64,000 bases of DNA from an uncultured Lactobacillus sp. (lineage in GTDB: Bacteria > Bacillota > Bacilli > Lactobacillales > Lactobacillaceae), in NCBI RefSeq assembly GCF_948948975.1, contig NZ_CARBVX010000002.1:1-64000 (forward strand). Direction: 5' to 3'. The notes beneath the pieces are model-generated. The model saw only the letters and a list, made by a program, of their open reading frames with translations, made no database searches and was not told the origin of the DNA. This document shows, piece by piece, positions 1 to 8,645 of this stretch; position 1 is the stretch's first letter; every line of letters starts with the position of its first letter. The translations under genes were made by a program, and so were the position numbers.

Positions 1-42
1 TCAATTATCCCGTCGGATAACTAATTCACTATTTAGCTTAGA

Positions 43-468
43 ATGTTTTATATGGGAAGATTGTATTTTTTACAGCCTTTTAAATATCCAACCTTAGGAG
101 AATATTTTGGGCAGTTTGGGATTTTTGCCATTTTAATTGTTTTTTTGTTTATTAGGCTCACGATTTTATTTTCTATAATTTTTAGAAATGAATATATTGC
201 TGAAATATTAGCAACTATATTTGCAATTAGTGGAAAAGTTTTCTATTTTTCTTTAGGAATGGGATATGTATATCCGTTTTTACAAAATCTACCAATGACA
301 TATTTCTCTATTGGAGAAAGTTTAACTGGAAATTTAGCATATTTAATGGATTCTCCAGGATGGGGATTTGTAGCAGGACTTTATCCGCTTATTTTTGCCA
401 TTTTAATAGTTGAAATTTGTATGATAATGATTAGTCATTCAAATAGAGTTTCATTAGTAAAGGGATGA
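43..468 (+). CDS. ABC transporter permease, C-terminal fragment
   Basis: A 141-residue hydrophobic protein with about three membrane segments (roughly residues 22-44, 52-75 and 110-132). It sits 6 bp upstream of an ABC ATPase gene, so it is most likely the membrane subunit of that exporter. It is much shorter than usual ABC-2 permeases, and the reading frame upstream carries stops at 22-24 and 34-36, so the gene cannot simply continue leftward in the same frame. Either ATG 43 is a late start or the gene is 5' broken. Nothing in it identifies the substrate. Confidence 0.6.
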   Translation: MFYMGRLYFLQPFKYPTLGEYFGQFGIFAILIVFLFIRLTILFSIIFRNEYIAEILATIFAISGKVFYFSLGMGYVYPFLQNLPMTYFSIGESLTGNLAYLMDSPGWGFVAGLYPLIFAILIVEICMIMISHSNRVSLVKG

Positions 469-474
469 AATTAA

Positions 475-1344
475 ATGCTTAAATTAAAAGATATCACCTT
501 ATCTTTTGGTAATCATACTGTCTTAGATGGTTTTAATTATAATTTTCAAAATGGAACAATTTATGGCTTAGTTGCACCAAATGGTACAGGAAAATCGACT
601 TTGATCAATGTTATATTGAACAATCTGAAACCTCAAAAGGGATACGTAGAATATAACGATTTACAGTATAAGAACGAAAAGACAACAGTTAAATTGCATC
701 AAGAAATTTGTGCTTTTCCTGACCAAAGTGAACTTTTTTCTTTTATGACTGGGAGAGATCATTTAAAACTTTATGCTAACTTATGGCATAATGATCCGCA
801 GAAAGTAAAAGATATTATTTCAACCTTAAAAATGGAAACTTATATTGACCGTAAAGTAGAAACCTATTCACTAGGGATGAAACAACGTTTATGTTTTGCA
901 ATGGTGGCGGCTACCAATACGTCAGTCATGCTTTTAGATGAAGTAATGAATGGATTAGATCCCCAAAACGTTCAGTTAATTTCACAGGTATTGTTAAATT
1001 TGCGAGCACAAGGTAAGTTAATAATTATGGCCTCACATTTGTTGCAAAATTTGCAGCAATATGCAGATCAAGTTTTATTTTTAAAGAATGGTAAAATAAT
1101 TGAAAATCTAAACAATAAAGCTGAAACAAAAAAATATTTAGAATTTCATAATTCAAGTTTGATTAACGAGATTCTCGAAGAAAGTAATTATCAAATTCTA
1201 CCCAATCAAACGATTCTTTTATCAATTGATGAATTAAGTCAAGATAAATTTGACTCAATAATTCATATACTACTTGAAAATAACGTTTCATTTACTGTTA
1301 GGAAAATTTCACTAGAAGACTTATTTAACAAGTTTTATGAGTAA
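475..1344 (+). CDS. ABC transporter ATP-binding protein
   Basis: Nucleotide-binding subunit of an ABC-2-type exporter, 289 residues. Walker A is APNGTGKST near residue 35, the signature is YSLGMKQR near residue 132, Walker B is VMLLDE followed by the D-loop NGLD, and the H-loop histidine is in MASH near residue 193. The C-terminal 80 residues are an extra domain typical of drug or bacteriocin-immunity type ATPases. An AAAGGG Shine-Dalgarno overlaps the end of the upstream permease fragment, so the two are co-translated. Its partner permeases on both sides look damaged. Confidence 0.85.
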   Translation: MLKLKDITLSFGNHTVLDGFNYNFQNGTIYGLVAPNGTGKSTLINVILNNLKPQKGYVEYNDLQYKNEKTTVKLHQEICAFPDQSELFSFMTGRDHLKLYANLWHNDPQKVKDIISTLKMETYIDRKVETYSLGMKQRLCFAMVAATNTSVMLLDEVMNGLDPQNVQLISQVLLNLRAQGKLIIMASHLLQNLQQYADQVLFLKNGKIIENLNNKAETKKYLEFHNSSLINEILEESNYQILPNQTILLSIDELSQDKFDSIIHILLENNVSFTVRKISLEDLFNKFYE

Positions 1345-1444
1345 CTTATCCCTTATTTCACTGGCAAAATCAAAGATAATGAAAAATAAGCTCTATTGTT
1401 TTATTTATTGCATTCTTAGACTTAAAATGAAGACGAATGAGTAG
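1337..1444 (+). pseudogene. 35-codon permease stub overlapping the ATPase stop
   Basis: The ATG at 1337 overlaps the TAA of the ATPase gene by eight bases, the arrangement expected for a translationally coupled third gene. It encodes MSNLSLISLAKSKIMKNKLY followed by 15 more residues and a TAG. The start resembles the cytoplasmic N-terminus plus the beginning of the first helix of an ABC permease. I read it as the stump of a second permease lost by deletion; it could also be a chance ORF. Confidence 0.4.
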
Positions 1445-1462
1445 AAAAGGGAGGACTTAAAA

Positions 1463-2338
1463 ATGACAGAAGTTCCAACAATTACATTAAATGATGGCAA
1501 TAAAATGCCTTTACTTGGTTTAGGCGTCTTCCAAATACCAGATCATGAAAAAGCAAGACAAACAGTAGAGATGGCGTTAGCAAACGGTTATCGCATGATT
1601 GATACTGCAGAAGTATATGAAAATCAAATTGCTGTAGGTGAAGCAATTGCAGAGAGTGCAGTTAATAGAGACGATATTTTCTTAACTACAAAAATTTGGG
1701 TTTCAAACATGTCATTTGAAAAAGCTACTAAAGCAATTGATCATGACTTAAAAGAATTAGGAACTGATTATTTAGACTTAGTATTACTTCACCAACCATA
1801 TGGCGATACGTTCGGCGCTTGGAATGCTTTGGCTGCTGCCAAGCGTGCTGGTAAAGTTCGTTCAATTGGTTTATCAAACTTTTATCCTGATCAATACATG
1901 AATTTAGAGCTTGCTCATGAAGATAAGCCAGCAATTAACCAAATTGAAATTAATCCATGCTTCCAACAAACTAACGATGTTAAATTCTTCCAAGGAAGAG
2001 ATGTAGCTGTAGAAGCTTGGGCTCAATTTGCAGAAGGTAAACATGATATTTTCAATAATAAGACATTGAAAGAAATTGCTGAAGCTCACCACAAGACTAC
2101 TGCTCAAGTTATTTTGCGTTGGCTTACCCAACAAGATATTGTTGTTATTCCAAAATCTGTTCATGAAAAACGTCAAAAAGAAAATCTTGATATTTTTGAC
2201 TTTGAATTAACCAAGGATGAAATGGATAAGATTAAAGGATTAGATAAGGGCGAAAGTCAATTCTTTGACCACCGTGACCCAGCAGTAATTGATGATATTT
2301 TCGGCGAAAGTCTAAAGCAATTACGTGATTCAGAATAG
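1463..2338 (+). CDS. aldo/keto reductase (AKR, 2,5-diketogluconate reductase-like)
   Basis: NAD(P)H-dependent oxidoreductase of 291 residues with the TIM-barrel AKR pattern: the catalytic Asp and Tyr in the IDTAEVYENQ segment, the Lys in LTTKIWV, and the His in VLLHQP. The C-terminal IPKSVHEKR segment is the cofactor-binding loop. The family reduces aldehydes and ketones, including methylglyoxal and keto-sugars; the real substrate cannot be read here. It has its own GGGAGGA ribosome site (1451-1457) and is followed by a terminator, so it is monocistronic. Confidence 0.9.
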   Translation: MTEVPTITLNDGNKMPLLGLGVFQIPDHEKARQTVEMALANGYRMIDTAEVYENQIAVGEAIAESAVNRDDIFLTTKIWVSNMSFEKATKAIDHDLKELGTDYLDLVLLHQPYGDTFGAWNALAAAKRAGKVRSIGLSNFYPDQYMNLELAHEDKPAINQIEINPCFQQTNDVKFFQGRDVAVEAWAQFAEGKHDIFNNKTLKEIAEAHHKTTAQVILRWLTQQDIVVIPKSVHEKRQKENLDIFDFELTKDEMDKIKGLDKGESQFFDHRDPAVIDDIFGESLKQLRDSE

Positions 2339-2363
2339 TCAGTAACATTAATACAATAGAGAT

Positions 2364-2399
2364 AGATAGAAGCATGATTTATGTTTCTATCTTTTTTTA
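2364..2399 (+). terminator. intrinsic terminator after aldo/keto reductase
   Basis: AGATAGAAGCAT at 2364-2375 pairs with ATGTTTCTATCT at 2381-2392 with one G-U pair and a 5-nt loop, followed by a run of T. Confidence 0.85.
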
Positions 2400-2469
2400 C
2401 TATAATCTTAATCCCAAATATGATATTTTAAAGATAAAAATAAAAAGTATAAGAAAGTAAGGTGTAAGA

Positions 2470-3084
2470 ATGGAAGAAAATACTAAAAATATGCTAGCAG
2501 GATTACCTTATCGTCCCGACACGGAAGAATTAAGAGCTATTTCAACGAAGGCGCATCGCTTAAGCCGCGATTATAATCAAACAGCAGATGAAGATAAAGA
2601 AGTAAGAAAAGCAATTATTGATAATTTATTTCCAGATCATGGAGAGGGAGTTTACCTGCAGGGGCCAATTGAAGTAGATTATGGTAAATTTACAAAATTA
2701 GGTAAAAATTTTTATGCTAACTTTAATTTGACTATTTTAGATACTTGTCCAGTTACTATTGGAGACAATGTAATGTGTGGACCTAATACTTCATTAGTAA
2801 CACCTCTACATCCCTTATTGCCAGAGCAAAGAAATGCGCGCTTGCAAGCAGATGGTAAAGTAGCAGATATTGAATATGGAGCACCAATTACAATTGGCGA
2901 TAATTGCTGGTTAGCTAGTAATGTAACTGTTTGTCCAGGAGTAACTATTGGAAATAATTGTGTTATTGGAGCTGGTAGTGTAGTTACAAAAGATATTCCA
3001 GATAATTCTTTAGTTTTAGGTGTTCCAGGCCGAGTAGTTAGAAAAATCACTGAGAAAGACCACCTAGATAATTATCCATATTAA
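2470..3084 (+). CDS. sugar O-acetyltransferase (maltose/galactoside type)
   Basis: Acetyl-CoA-dependent transferase of 204 residues. The N-terminal 60 residues are the helical MAT/GAT cap (MLAGLPYRPDTEEL). The rest is hexapeptide left-handed beta-helix (repeats such as ITIGDN, VTIGNN, CVIGAG). The catalytic His lies in the TPLHPL motif near residue 115. The family acetylates maltose, glucose or galactosides. It stands alone between terminators, which suggests a detoxifying or salvage role; the substrate is inference. Confidence 0.88.
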   Translation: MEENTKNMLAGLPYRPDTEELRAISTKAHRLSRDYNQTADEDKEVRKAIIDNLFPDHGEGVYLQGPIEVDYGKFTKLGKNFYANFNLTILDTCPVTIGDNVMCGPNTSLVTPLHPLLPEQRNARLQADGKVADIEYGAPITIGDNCWLASNVTVCPGVTIGNNCVIGAGSVVTKDIPDNSLVLGVPGRVVRKITEKDHLDNYPY

Positions 3085-3141
3085 TTAGGTGTTAAAATTG
3101 TGTCTTGCGAACATTTGTTCAAATAAAGTATAATACTTATG

Positions 3142-3182
3142 AAAAAAGACTGTTGAGGAGTTTGCCTTAAACAGTCTTTTGT
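3142..3182. terminator. bidirectional terminator
   Basis: AAAAGACTGTT at 3144-3154 is the exact reverse complement of AACAGTCTTTT at 3170-3180. A-rich and T-rich flanks serve both convergent genes. Confidence 0.85.
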
Positions 3183-3187
3183 TCTGA

Positions 3188-3844
3188 TTATTTATTTTTA
3201 GCATTCTTTTTTAGTAATCCATGAGACTTTTTGTACCAATACCATAGGCCAAAAGGAACGATATTTTCTTCATGGTTAATTAGGCGCTTGATATTGGAGC
3301 GGTGTCTTACAAAGAGCAAGATCATCATAATTCCTGTAATGATTGTAAGAAAGATATCGTGAAACCAGAAGGAACAAATGAAGATGATAACTATTGAAAC
3401 CAAGCTTGATAAACTTACATATGAAGTAATAAATAGCATTGGTAAAAATACTAAGGCACATAGTCCAAAGAACTTTAAATTGTAACCAAGAAAGACGCCG
3501 GCGCTAGTTGCTACCGCTTTTCCGCCTTTAAATTTTAGAAAGATGGAAAAGGTGTGACCTAGAATGGCACAGGCACCAGCAATTAGTAATAAATACTTTG
3601 GTCCCTTTAGGTGGAAAATTAATGGTAAATCTGTTGCAAGTGTCCCTTTTAATACATCAATGACTAAAACTGCACTACCTGCTACAGGTCCCATTACTCT
3701 AAATGAATTGGTTGTACCAATATTTCCTGATCCAAAGTTTCTTATATCTTCATGAAAAAATATCTTTCCGACTAACACACCTGTGGGAAAGGATCCAATC
3801 AAGTATGCTAAAATAAAAATTAGTAAATAATTCAACGTAGACAT
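3188..3844 (-). CDS. plsY: glycerol-3-phosphate acyltransferase PlsY
   Basis: Membrane enzyme of 218 residues that transfers an acyl group from acyl-phosphate to glycerol-3-phosphate, the first step of phospholipid synthesis. It shows the family signatures YLIGSFPTGVLVGK, the FGSGNIGTTNSFRVMG loop and the FKGGKAVATSAG loop, with about five to seven membrane helices. The C-terminus is Lys-rich. It is divergent from parE, the usual Firmicute arrangement. The Shine-Dalgarno GGGGTTG is part of an inverted repeat shared with the parE promoter region. Confidence 0.95.
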   Translation of the reverse strand: MSTLNYLLIFILAYLIGSFPTGVLVGKIFFHEDIRNFGSGNIGTTNSFRVMGPVAGSAVLVIDVLKGTLATDLPLIFHLKGPKYLLLIAGACAILGHTFSIFLKFKGGKAVATSAGVFLGYNLKFFGLCALVFLPMLFITSYVSLSSLVSIVIIFICSFWFHDIFLTIITGIMMILLFVRHRSNIKRLINHEENIVPFGLWYWYKKSHGLLKKNAKNK

Positions 3845-3851
3845 TCACTGT

Positions 3852-3910
3852 TCAACCCCATTTAAAATCTAAAGCTATTTTAACAAAGATTATAATAGCT
3901 GTGGGGTTGA
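3852..3910. promoter_or_regulatory. plsY-parE divergent control region
   Basis: A perfect 9-bp inverted repeat, TCAACCCCA at 3852-3860 and TGGGGTTGA at 3902-3910, brackets the AT-rich spacer with a TATAAT at 3891-3896 reading towards parE. No good -35 box is visible. The left arm coincides with the plsY ribosome site. Confidence 0.4.
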
Positions 3911-3943
3911 TTTTGATTGTCTGTTAAAAATGGAGGCATTTAT

Positions 3944-5902
3944 TTGGCTAAAGCAAATAAAACTACCAGTTCATATGATGATTCTTCGATTCAGATTCTT
4001 CATGGGCTAGAGGCAGTAAGAAAACGTCCAGGAATGTATATCGGTTCAACGGATCGGCATGGGTTAAATCACTTGATTTATGAAATCGTTGATAACTCAG
4101 TTGACGAAGCAATGGCTGGTTATGGTAAAGAAATCAATGTAACTATTCATAAAGATAATTCAGTTACGGTTCAAGATTTTGGACGTGGAATGCCAACAGG
4201 AATGCATGAATCAGGAATTCCAACTATTGAAGTTATCCTTACTGTGTTACATGCAGGTGGTAAGTTTACCGAAAAGAATTATCAAACTTCTGGTGGTTTA
4301 CATGGAGTAGGTTCTTCTGTTGTAAATGCACTGTCTTCTTATTTAAAAGTAAGAGTAGTCAGAGACGGTCAAGCATATGAAGAAGAATTTGAAAATGGTG
4401 GCCATCCAATTGGTACGCTTAAGCATTTAGGCAAGACTAAGGATAAAAATGGTACCACTATTACTTTTAAACCAGATCCAACTATTTTCTCTACTACCAC
4501 ATATAATTACGAAACCATTCAAGAACGAATTCGTGAGTCAGCTTTTCTATTAAAAGGTGTTAAATTCACATTAACTGATGAACGCGAACCAGAACATCAT
4601 GATGAGTTTCTATATGAAGACGGAATTAAGTCATTTGTATCTTATTTAAACGAAGATAAAGATACAATGGGAGATGTTTTTTATTTCTCTGGTAAACAAA
4701 ATGGAATCGAAGTTGAATTTTCCGGTCAATACAATGATGGATATTCCGAAAACTTTGTTTCATTTGTAAATAATGTTCGTACAGCTGATGGTGGTAGTCA
4801 TGAAGCTGGAGCACGTAGTGGGTTTACAAAGGCTTTTAATGATTATGCTAGAAAACAAGGTCTATTAAAGAATAAGGAAAAAGGTCTAGAAGGTAGCGAT
4901 TATCGTGAAGGCTTAAGTGCAGTCTTATCTGTGAAGATTCCAGAAGAATTACTAGAATTTGAAGGACAGACTAAGGGAAAACTTGGGACTCCGCAAGCTA
5001 GAAGTGTTGTGGACAGCATTGTTTATGAACAACTTTCCTACTATTTAATGGAAAACGGAGAATTTGCTCAAAGCTTAGTTCAGAAAGCACAAAAGGCAAG
5101 GGATGCACGTGAAGCTGCTAAAAAGGCTAGAGATGAAAGTCGAAACGGTAAAAAGAGACGAAAGAAAGAGATTCTTTCAGGAAAATTAACTCCTGCTCAA
5201 TCCCGTAACCCAAAGAAAAATGAGCTATTCCTAGTCGAGGGGGACTCAGCCGGTGGCTCTGCAAAACAAGGAAGAGATAGAAAATTCCAAGCTATTTTGC
5301 CATTACGAGGCAAGGTCTTAAATACACAAAAAGCTAAGTTACAAGATATCTTTAAAAATGAAGAAATCAACACCATGATTCATACGATTGGTGCAGGTGT
5401 TGGATCAGATTTTCAGATTAAGGATGCAAATTACGATAAAATCATCATCATGACAGATGCGGATACTGATGGTGCGCATATTCAAATTTTGCTTTTAACT
5501 TTCTTTTACAGATATATGCGCCCAATGGTTGAAGCAGGTCGTGTGTATATTGCTCTGCCTCCTTTATACAAATTACAAAAAGGTAATGGCGCAAAAGCCA
5601 AGATTAAATATGCTTGGACTGATGAAGAATTGAGCAAAGACTCTAAAGACATGGGTAAAGGTTTTGCGCTGCAACGTTTCAAAGGGTTGGGTGAAATGAA
5701 TGCTGACCAATTATGGGAAACAACTATGAATCCCGAAACTCGTACCTTAATTAGAGTTAAGATTGATGATGCTCAACTTGCTGAAAAGCGTGTAACAACC
5801 TTAATGGGAGATAAAGTAGCTCCTAGAAGAAAATGGATTGATGAAAACGTTAAATTCCGTATGGGTGAAGACGGTTCAATTCTAGAAACAAGTAGAGATT
5901 AA
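3944..5902 (+). CDS. parE: DNA topoisomerase IV subunit B
   Basis: ATPase subunit of topoisomerase IV, which decatenates replicated chromosomes together with ParC. The GHKL ATP site is visible (EIVDNSVDEAMAGYG, QDFGRGMPTG, GGLHGVGSSVVNALS), followed by the transducer and the TOPRIM domain (LVEGDSAGGSAKQGRDR, MTDADTDGAHI) and the C-terminal FKGLGEMN motif. I chose the TTG at 3944: GGAGG at 3932-3936 is seven bases upstream, whereas the longer TTG start at 3917 has no ribosome site. This gives 652 residues beginning MAKANKTTSS. parC follows 16 bp later. Confidence 0.95.
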   Translation: MAKANKTTSSYDDSSIQILHGLEAVRKRPGMYIGSTDRHGLNHLIYEIVDNSVDEAMAGYGKEINVTIHKDNSVTVQDFGRGMPTGMHESGIPTIEVILTVLHAGGKFTEKNYQTSGGLHGVGSSVVNALSSYLKVRVVRDGQAYEEEFENGGHPIGTLKHLGKTKDKNGTTITFKPDPTIFSTTTYNYETIQERIRESAFLLKGVKFTLTDEREPEHHDEFLYEDGIKSFVSYLNEDKDTMGDVFYFSGKQNGIEVEFSGQYNDGYSENFVSFVNNVRTADGGSHEAGARSGFTKAFNDYARKQGLLKNKEKGLEGSDYREGLSAVLSVKIPEELLEFEGQTKGKLGTPQARSVVDSIVYEQLSYYLMENGEFAQSLVQKAQKARDAREAAKKARDESRNGKKRRKKEILSGKLTPAQSRNPKKNELFLVEGDSAGGSAKQGRDRKFQAILPLRGKVLNTQKAKLQDIFKNEEINTMIHTIGAGVGSDFQIKDANYDKIIIMTDADTDGAHIQILLLTFFYRYMRPMVEAGRVYIALPPLYKLQKGNGAKAKIKYAWTDEELSKDSKDMGKGFALQRFKGLGEMNADQLWETTMNPETRTLIRVKIDDAQLAEKRVTTLMGDKVAPRRKWIDENVKFRMGEDGSILETSRD

Positions 5903-5918
5903 GAGGTTATATTTTTAG

Positions 5919-8399
5919 ATGACACAAACAAATGAAAGAATTAGGGAATTACCTCTTGAAGAAGTCATGGGTGAAAGATTTGGACGATATTCAAAATATA
6001 TTATCCAAGAACGTGCTCTCCCAGATATTCGAGATGGCTTAAAACCAGTTCAACGTCGTATTCTTTATGCGATGTATAAAGATAATAATACATATGATAA
6101 GCCATATAAGAAGGCTGCAAAAGCTGTCGGTAATGTTATGGGTAACTTTCACCCTCATGGTGACAGTTCTATTTATGGTGCTTTAGTTCACTTATCGCAA
6201 GATTGGAAGATGCGAGAACCTTTAATTGAAATGCATGGTAATAATGGATCAATGGATGGGGATGGTCCAGCAGCCATGCGTTACACCGAATCTCGTTTAA
6301 GTAAAATTTCTAATTTACTTTTACAAGATATTGATAAAGAAACAGTTCAAATGATTTTGAACTTTGATGATACAGAGTATGAACCAACAGTTTTACCGGC
6401 CCACTTTCCTAACTTATTAGTTAATGGATCAACAGGTATCTCAGCTGGATATGCAACTGAAATTCCACCTCATAATCTTGCTGAAGTTATTGAAGCAGCT
6501 GTTTACCTGTTAAAGCATCCCGATGCTACAACAGATGATTTGATGAAATTTGTTAAGGGACCTGATTTTCCAACAGGTGGCATTGTCCTAGGAACTAAGG
6601 GCATTAAAGAGGCCTATGAAACTGGTCGTGGAAGAATTCAAGTTAGGTCTAAGACTACAATTCAAGAAATTAAAGGCCATCGTCAGCAAATAGTTGTAAC
6701 CGAAGTACCTTTCGGCGTAAATAAAGCAATGATGGTTAAGAAAATTGACGAAATTCGTTTAAATAAGGAAATTGACGGTATTTCAGAAGTAAGAGATGAA
6801 ACTGATCGTCACGGTCTTTCAATTGTAATTGAACTTAAAAAGGGCGCTGATAGTCAGAATATCTTGAACTATCTATTTAAAAACACTGACTTGCAAGTTT
6901 CATACAATTTCAATATGGTTGCTATTGATCGTATGACTCCTGTACAAGTTGGATTAAAGCGTATTTTATCTTCTTACTTGGGGCACAAGAAAGATGTTGT
7001 AACTAAGCGAACAGAATTCGATTTAAAGAAGGCTAAGCAACGTTTAGAAATAGTTGAAGGTCTTATTCATGCACTAGATATCCTAGATCAAGTAATCAAG
7101 ACTATTAGATCTTCTAAAGATAAAAAAGATGCTAAAAAGAATTTAATTGCTAAGTATGATTTCACTCCTAACCAAGCTGAAGCTATTGTTTCTTTGCAGT
7201 TATATCGCTTAACTAATACAGATGTTAACCAGCTTAAAAAGGAACAAGCAGATTTAAATAAAAAAATCGAAAAGTTCAATGAAATATTAAGTGATAACAA
7301 AGTTCTTGAAAGAGTTGTAGTTAAAGAACTAAATGCGGTAAAGAAAGAATTTGGTTCACCCAGAAGAACAGAAATCACTGCTAAAGCAGCTAAAATTGAA
7401 ATTAATGAAAAAGCTCTTGTAGCTGATGAAGATGTACGAGTATTAGTAAGTAAAGATGGCTATTTGAAGCGTTCATCTCTTCGTTCATTCCAATCAACCG
7501 ATGATGAAGATAATGGATTGCCTGCTGGTGATAAGGTTGTATTTGAAAAAACAATGTCTACCTTGGATAACCTTTATATTTTTACTAATAAAGGAAACCT
7601 AATTTATCGTCCGGTACACGAATTAATTGAAACGAAATGGAAAGAAACCGGTCAGCACCTGTCTCAAGAGATTGGTCTTGATAGTGATGAAGAAATTATT
7701 CGGGTGTTTGAAGTTAATGATTTAAATGCGAGTTTGAACTTTTTGATTGCTACCAACGATGGATATATTAAACAAGTTACATTAGCTGATTTACAACCTA
7801 CTAGAACATATAAGTCTCGTGCAATTATTGCTATTAAGCTTAAGAGTAATGAAAGTAAAGTTGTTCGCATTGATCAAGTTCAACTTGATAGTAAGCAAGA
7901 AATAACTCTAATTACTAACCAAGCTTATGCAATAAGATTTGATATTAATAAAATACCTACATCTGGTTCAAAAGCCGTAGGGGTTAAGTCAGTTAACCTT
8001 AAAGATGATGACTATATAGTAAATTATGTTTTAGCTGATCCTAAATATGTTGATTTAATTAAGATTGGAATTATTACTCAACGCGGAGCCTTTAAACAAC
8101 TCAAACTTAACCTTATAAATAAAGTAACCCGTGCAAAACGAGGTGTACTTGTACTACGTGAACTTAAGACTAAGCCTCATCGAATTATGGCAATCAGTAG
8201 TTATGGTGAAAATCATATTCTACATTTGAATACTTCTAGTGATCGCCATATTGAGCTTAATACTTCTGAATTTCCATTAGGGGACCGCTATTCAAATGGA
8301 TCTTTTGTACTAGATTCGATGACAGATGGCACTCCTGTCTCATTAACTCTTGGACGACCAATCGCAGATGGAAGAGATAAAACTGAGGATCTATTTTAA
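5919..8399 (+). CDS. parC: DNA topoisomerase IV subunit A
   Basis: DNA cleavage and rejoining subunit of topoisomerase IV, 826 residues. The N-terminal winged-helix carries the catalytic Tyr122 in AAMRYTESRL. The tower and coiled-coil region is followed by a C-terminal beta-pinwheel (from about residue 490). The quinolone-determining helix reads HPHGDSSIYGALVHLSQDW: the conserved Ser is present (Ser83/84) but the usual acidic residue four positions on is Gly87. Co-transcribed with parE. A strong terminator follows. Confidence 0.95.
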   Translation: MTQTNERIRELPLEEVMGERFGRYSKYIIQERALPDIRDGLKPVQRRILYAMYKDNNTYDKPYKKAAKAVGNVMGNFHPHGDSSIYGALVHLSQDWKMREPLIEMHGNNGSMDGDGPAAMRYTESRLSKISNLLLQDIDKETVQMILNFDDTEYEPTVLPAHFPNLLVNGSTGISAGYATEIPPHNLAEVIEAAVYLLKHPDATTDDLMKFVKGPDFPTGGIVLGTKGIKEAYETGRGRIQVRSKTTIQEIKGHRQQIVVTEVPFGVNKAMMVKKIDEIRLNKEIDGISEVRDETDRHGLSIVIELKKGADSQNILNYLFKNTDLQVSYNFNMVAIDRMTPVQVGLKRILSSYLGHKKDVVTKRTEFDLKKAKQRLEIVEGLIHALDILDQVIKTIRSSKDKKDAKKNLIAKYDFTPNQAEAIVSLQLYRLTNTDVNQLKKEQADLNKKIEKFNEILSDNKVLERVVVKELNAVKKEFGSPRRTEITAKAAKIEINEKALVADEDVRVLVSKDGYLKRSSLRSFQSTDDEDNGLPAGDKVVFEKTMSTLDNLYIFTNKGNLIYRPVHELIETKWKETGQHLSQEIGLDSDEEIIRVFEVNDLNASLNFLIATNDGYIKQVTLADLQPTRTYKSRAIIAIKLKSNESKVVRIDQVQLDSKQEITLITNQAYAIRFDINKIPTSGSKAVGVKSVNLKDDDYIVNYVLADPKYVDLIKIGIITQRGAFKQLKLNLINKVTRAKRGVLVLRELKTKPHRIMAISSYGENHILHLNTSSDRHIELNTSEFPLGDRYSNGSFVLDSMTDGTPVSLTLGRPIADGRDKTEDLF

Positions 8400-8409
8400 T
8401 TAGTTTAGA

Positions 8410-8452
8410 AAAAACTAAGGATAATGATTTAACTGTTATCCTTAGTTTTTTT
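8410..8452 (+). terminator. intrinsic terminator of parEC
   Basis: AAAAACTAAGGATAA at 8410-8424 pairs exactly with TTATCCTTAGTTTTT at 8436-8450, with an 11-nt loop and T-run. Confidence 0.9.
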
Positions 8453-8481
8453 ATTAAAATAATAATTATAGGGAAATAGTA

Positions 8482-8494
8482 TGCATTTTATGCA
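8482..8494. promoter_or_regulatory. palindrome upstream of LysR gene
   Basis: TGCAT-TTT-ATGCA is a perfect 13-bp palindrome about 150 bp before the LysR-type gene, with little else in the 190-bp gap. It could be an autoregulatory site; no direct evidence. Confidence 0.3.
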
Positions 8495-8645
8495 AAATTT
8501 TTTATTATTATTGGTACAGGTGTTATTATAAAAAGTGTGAGATGAATACTAAGCTTTAATAAAGGACTATCAGAAAATAATTAGTTGTATTTAAAAATCT
8601 TATTTATTAGGTTTTATTCCAAATTTATATAAGAGGCGTTTAATC

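Noticed and set aside
3917-3943. Upstream TTG start of parE
   Set aside because: No ribosome site there; GGAGG fits TTG 3944, giving the normal N-terminus.
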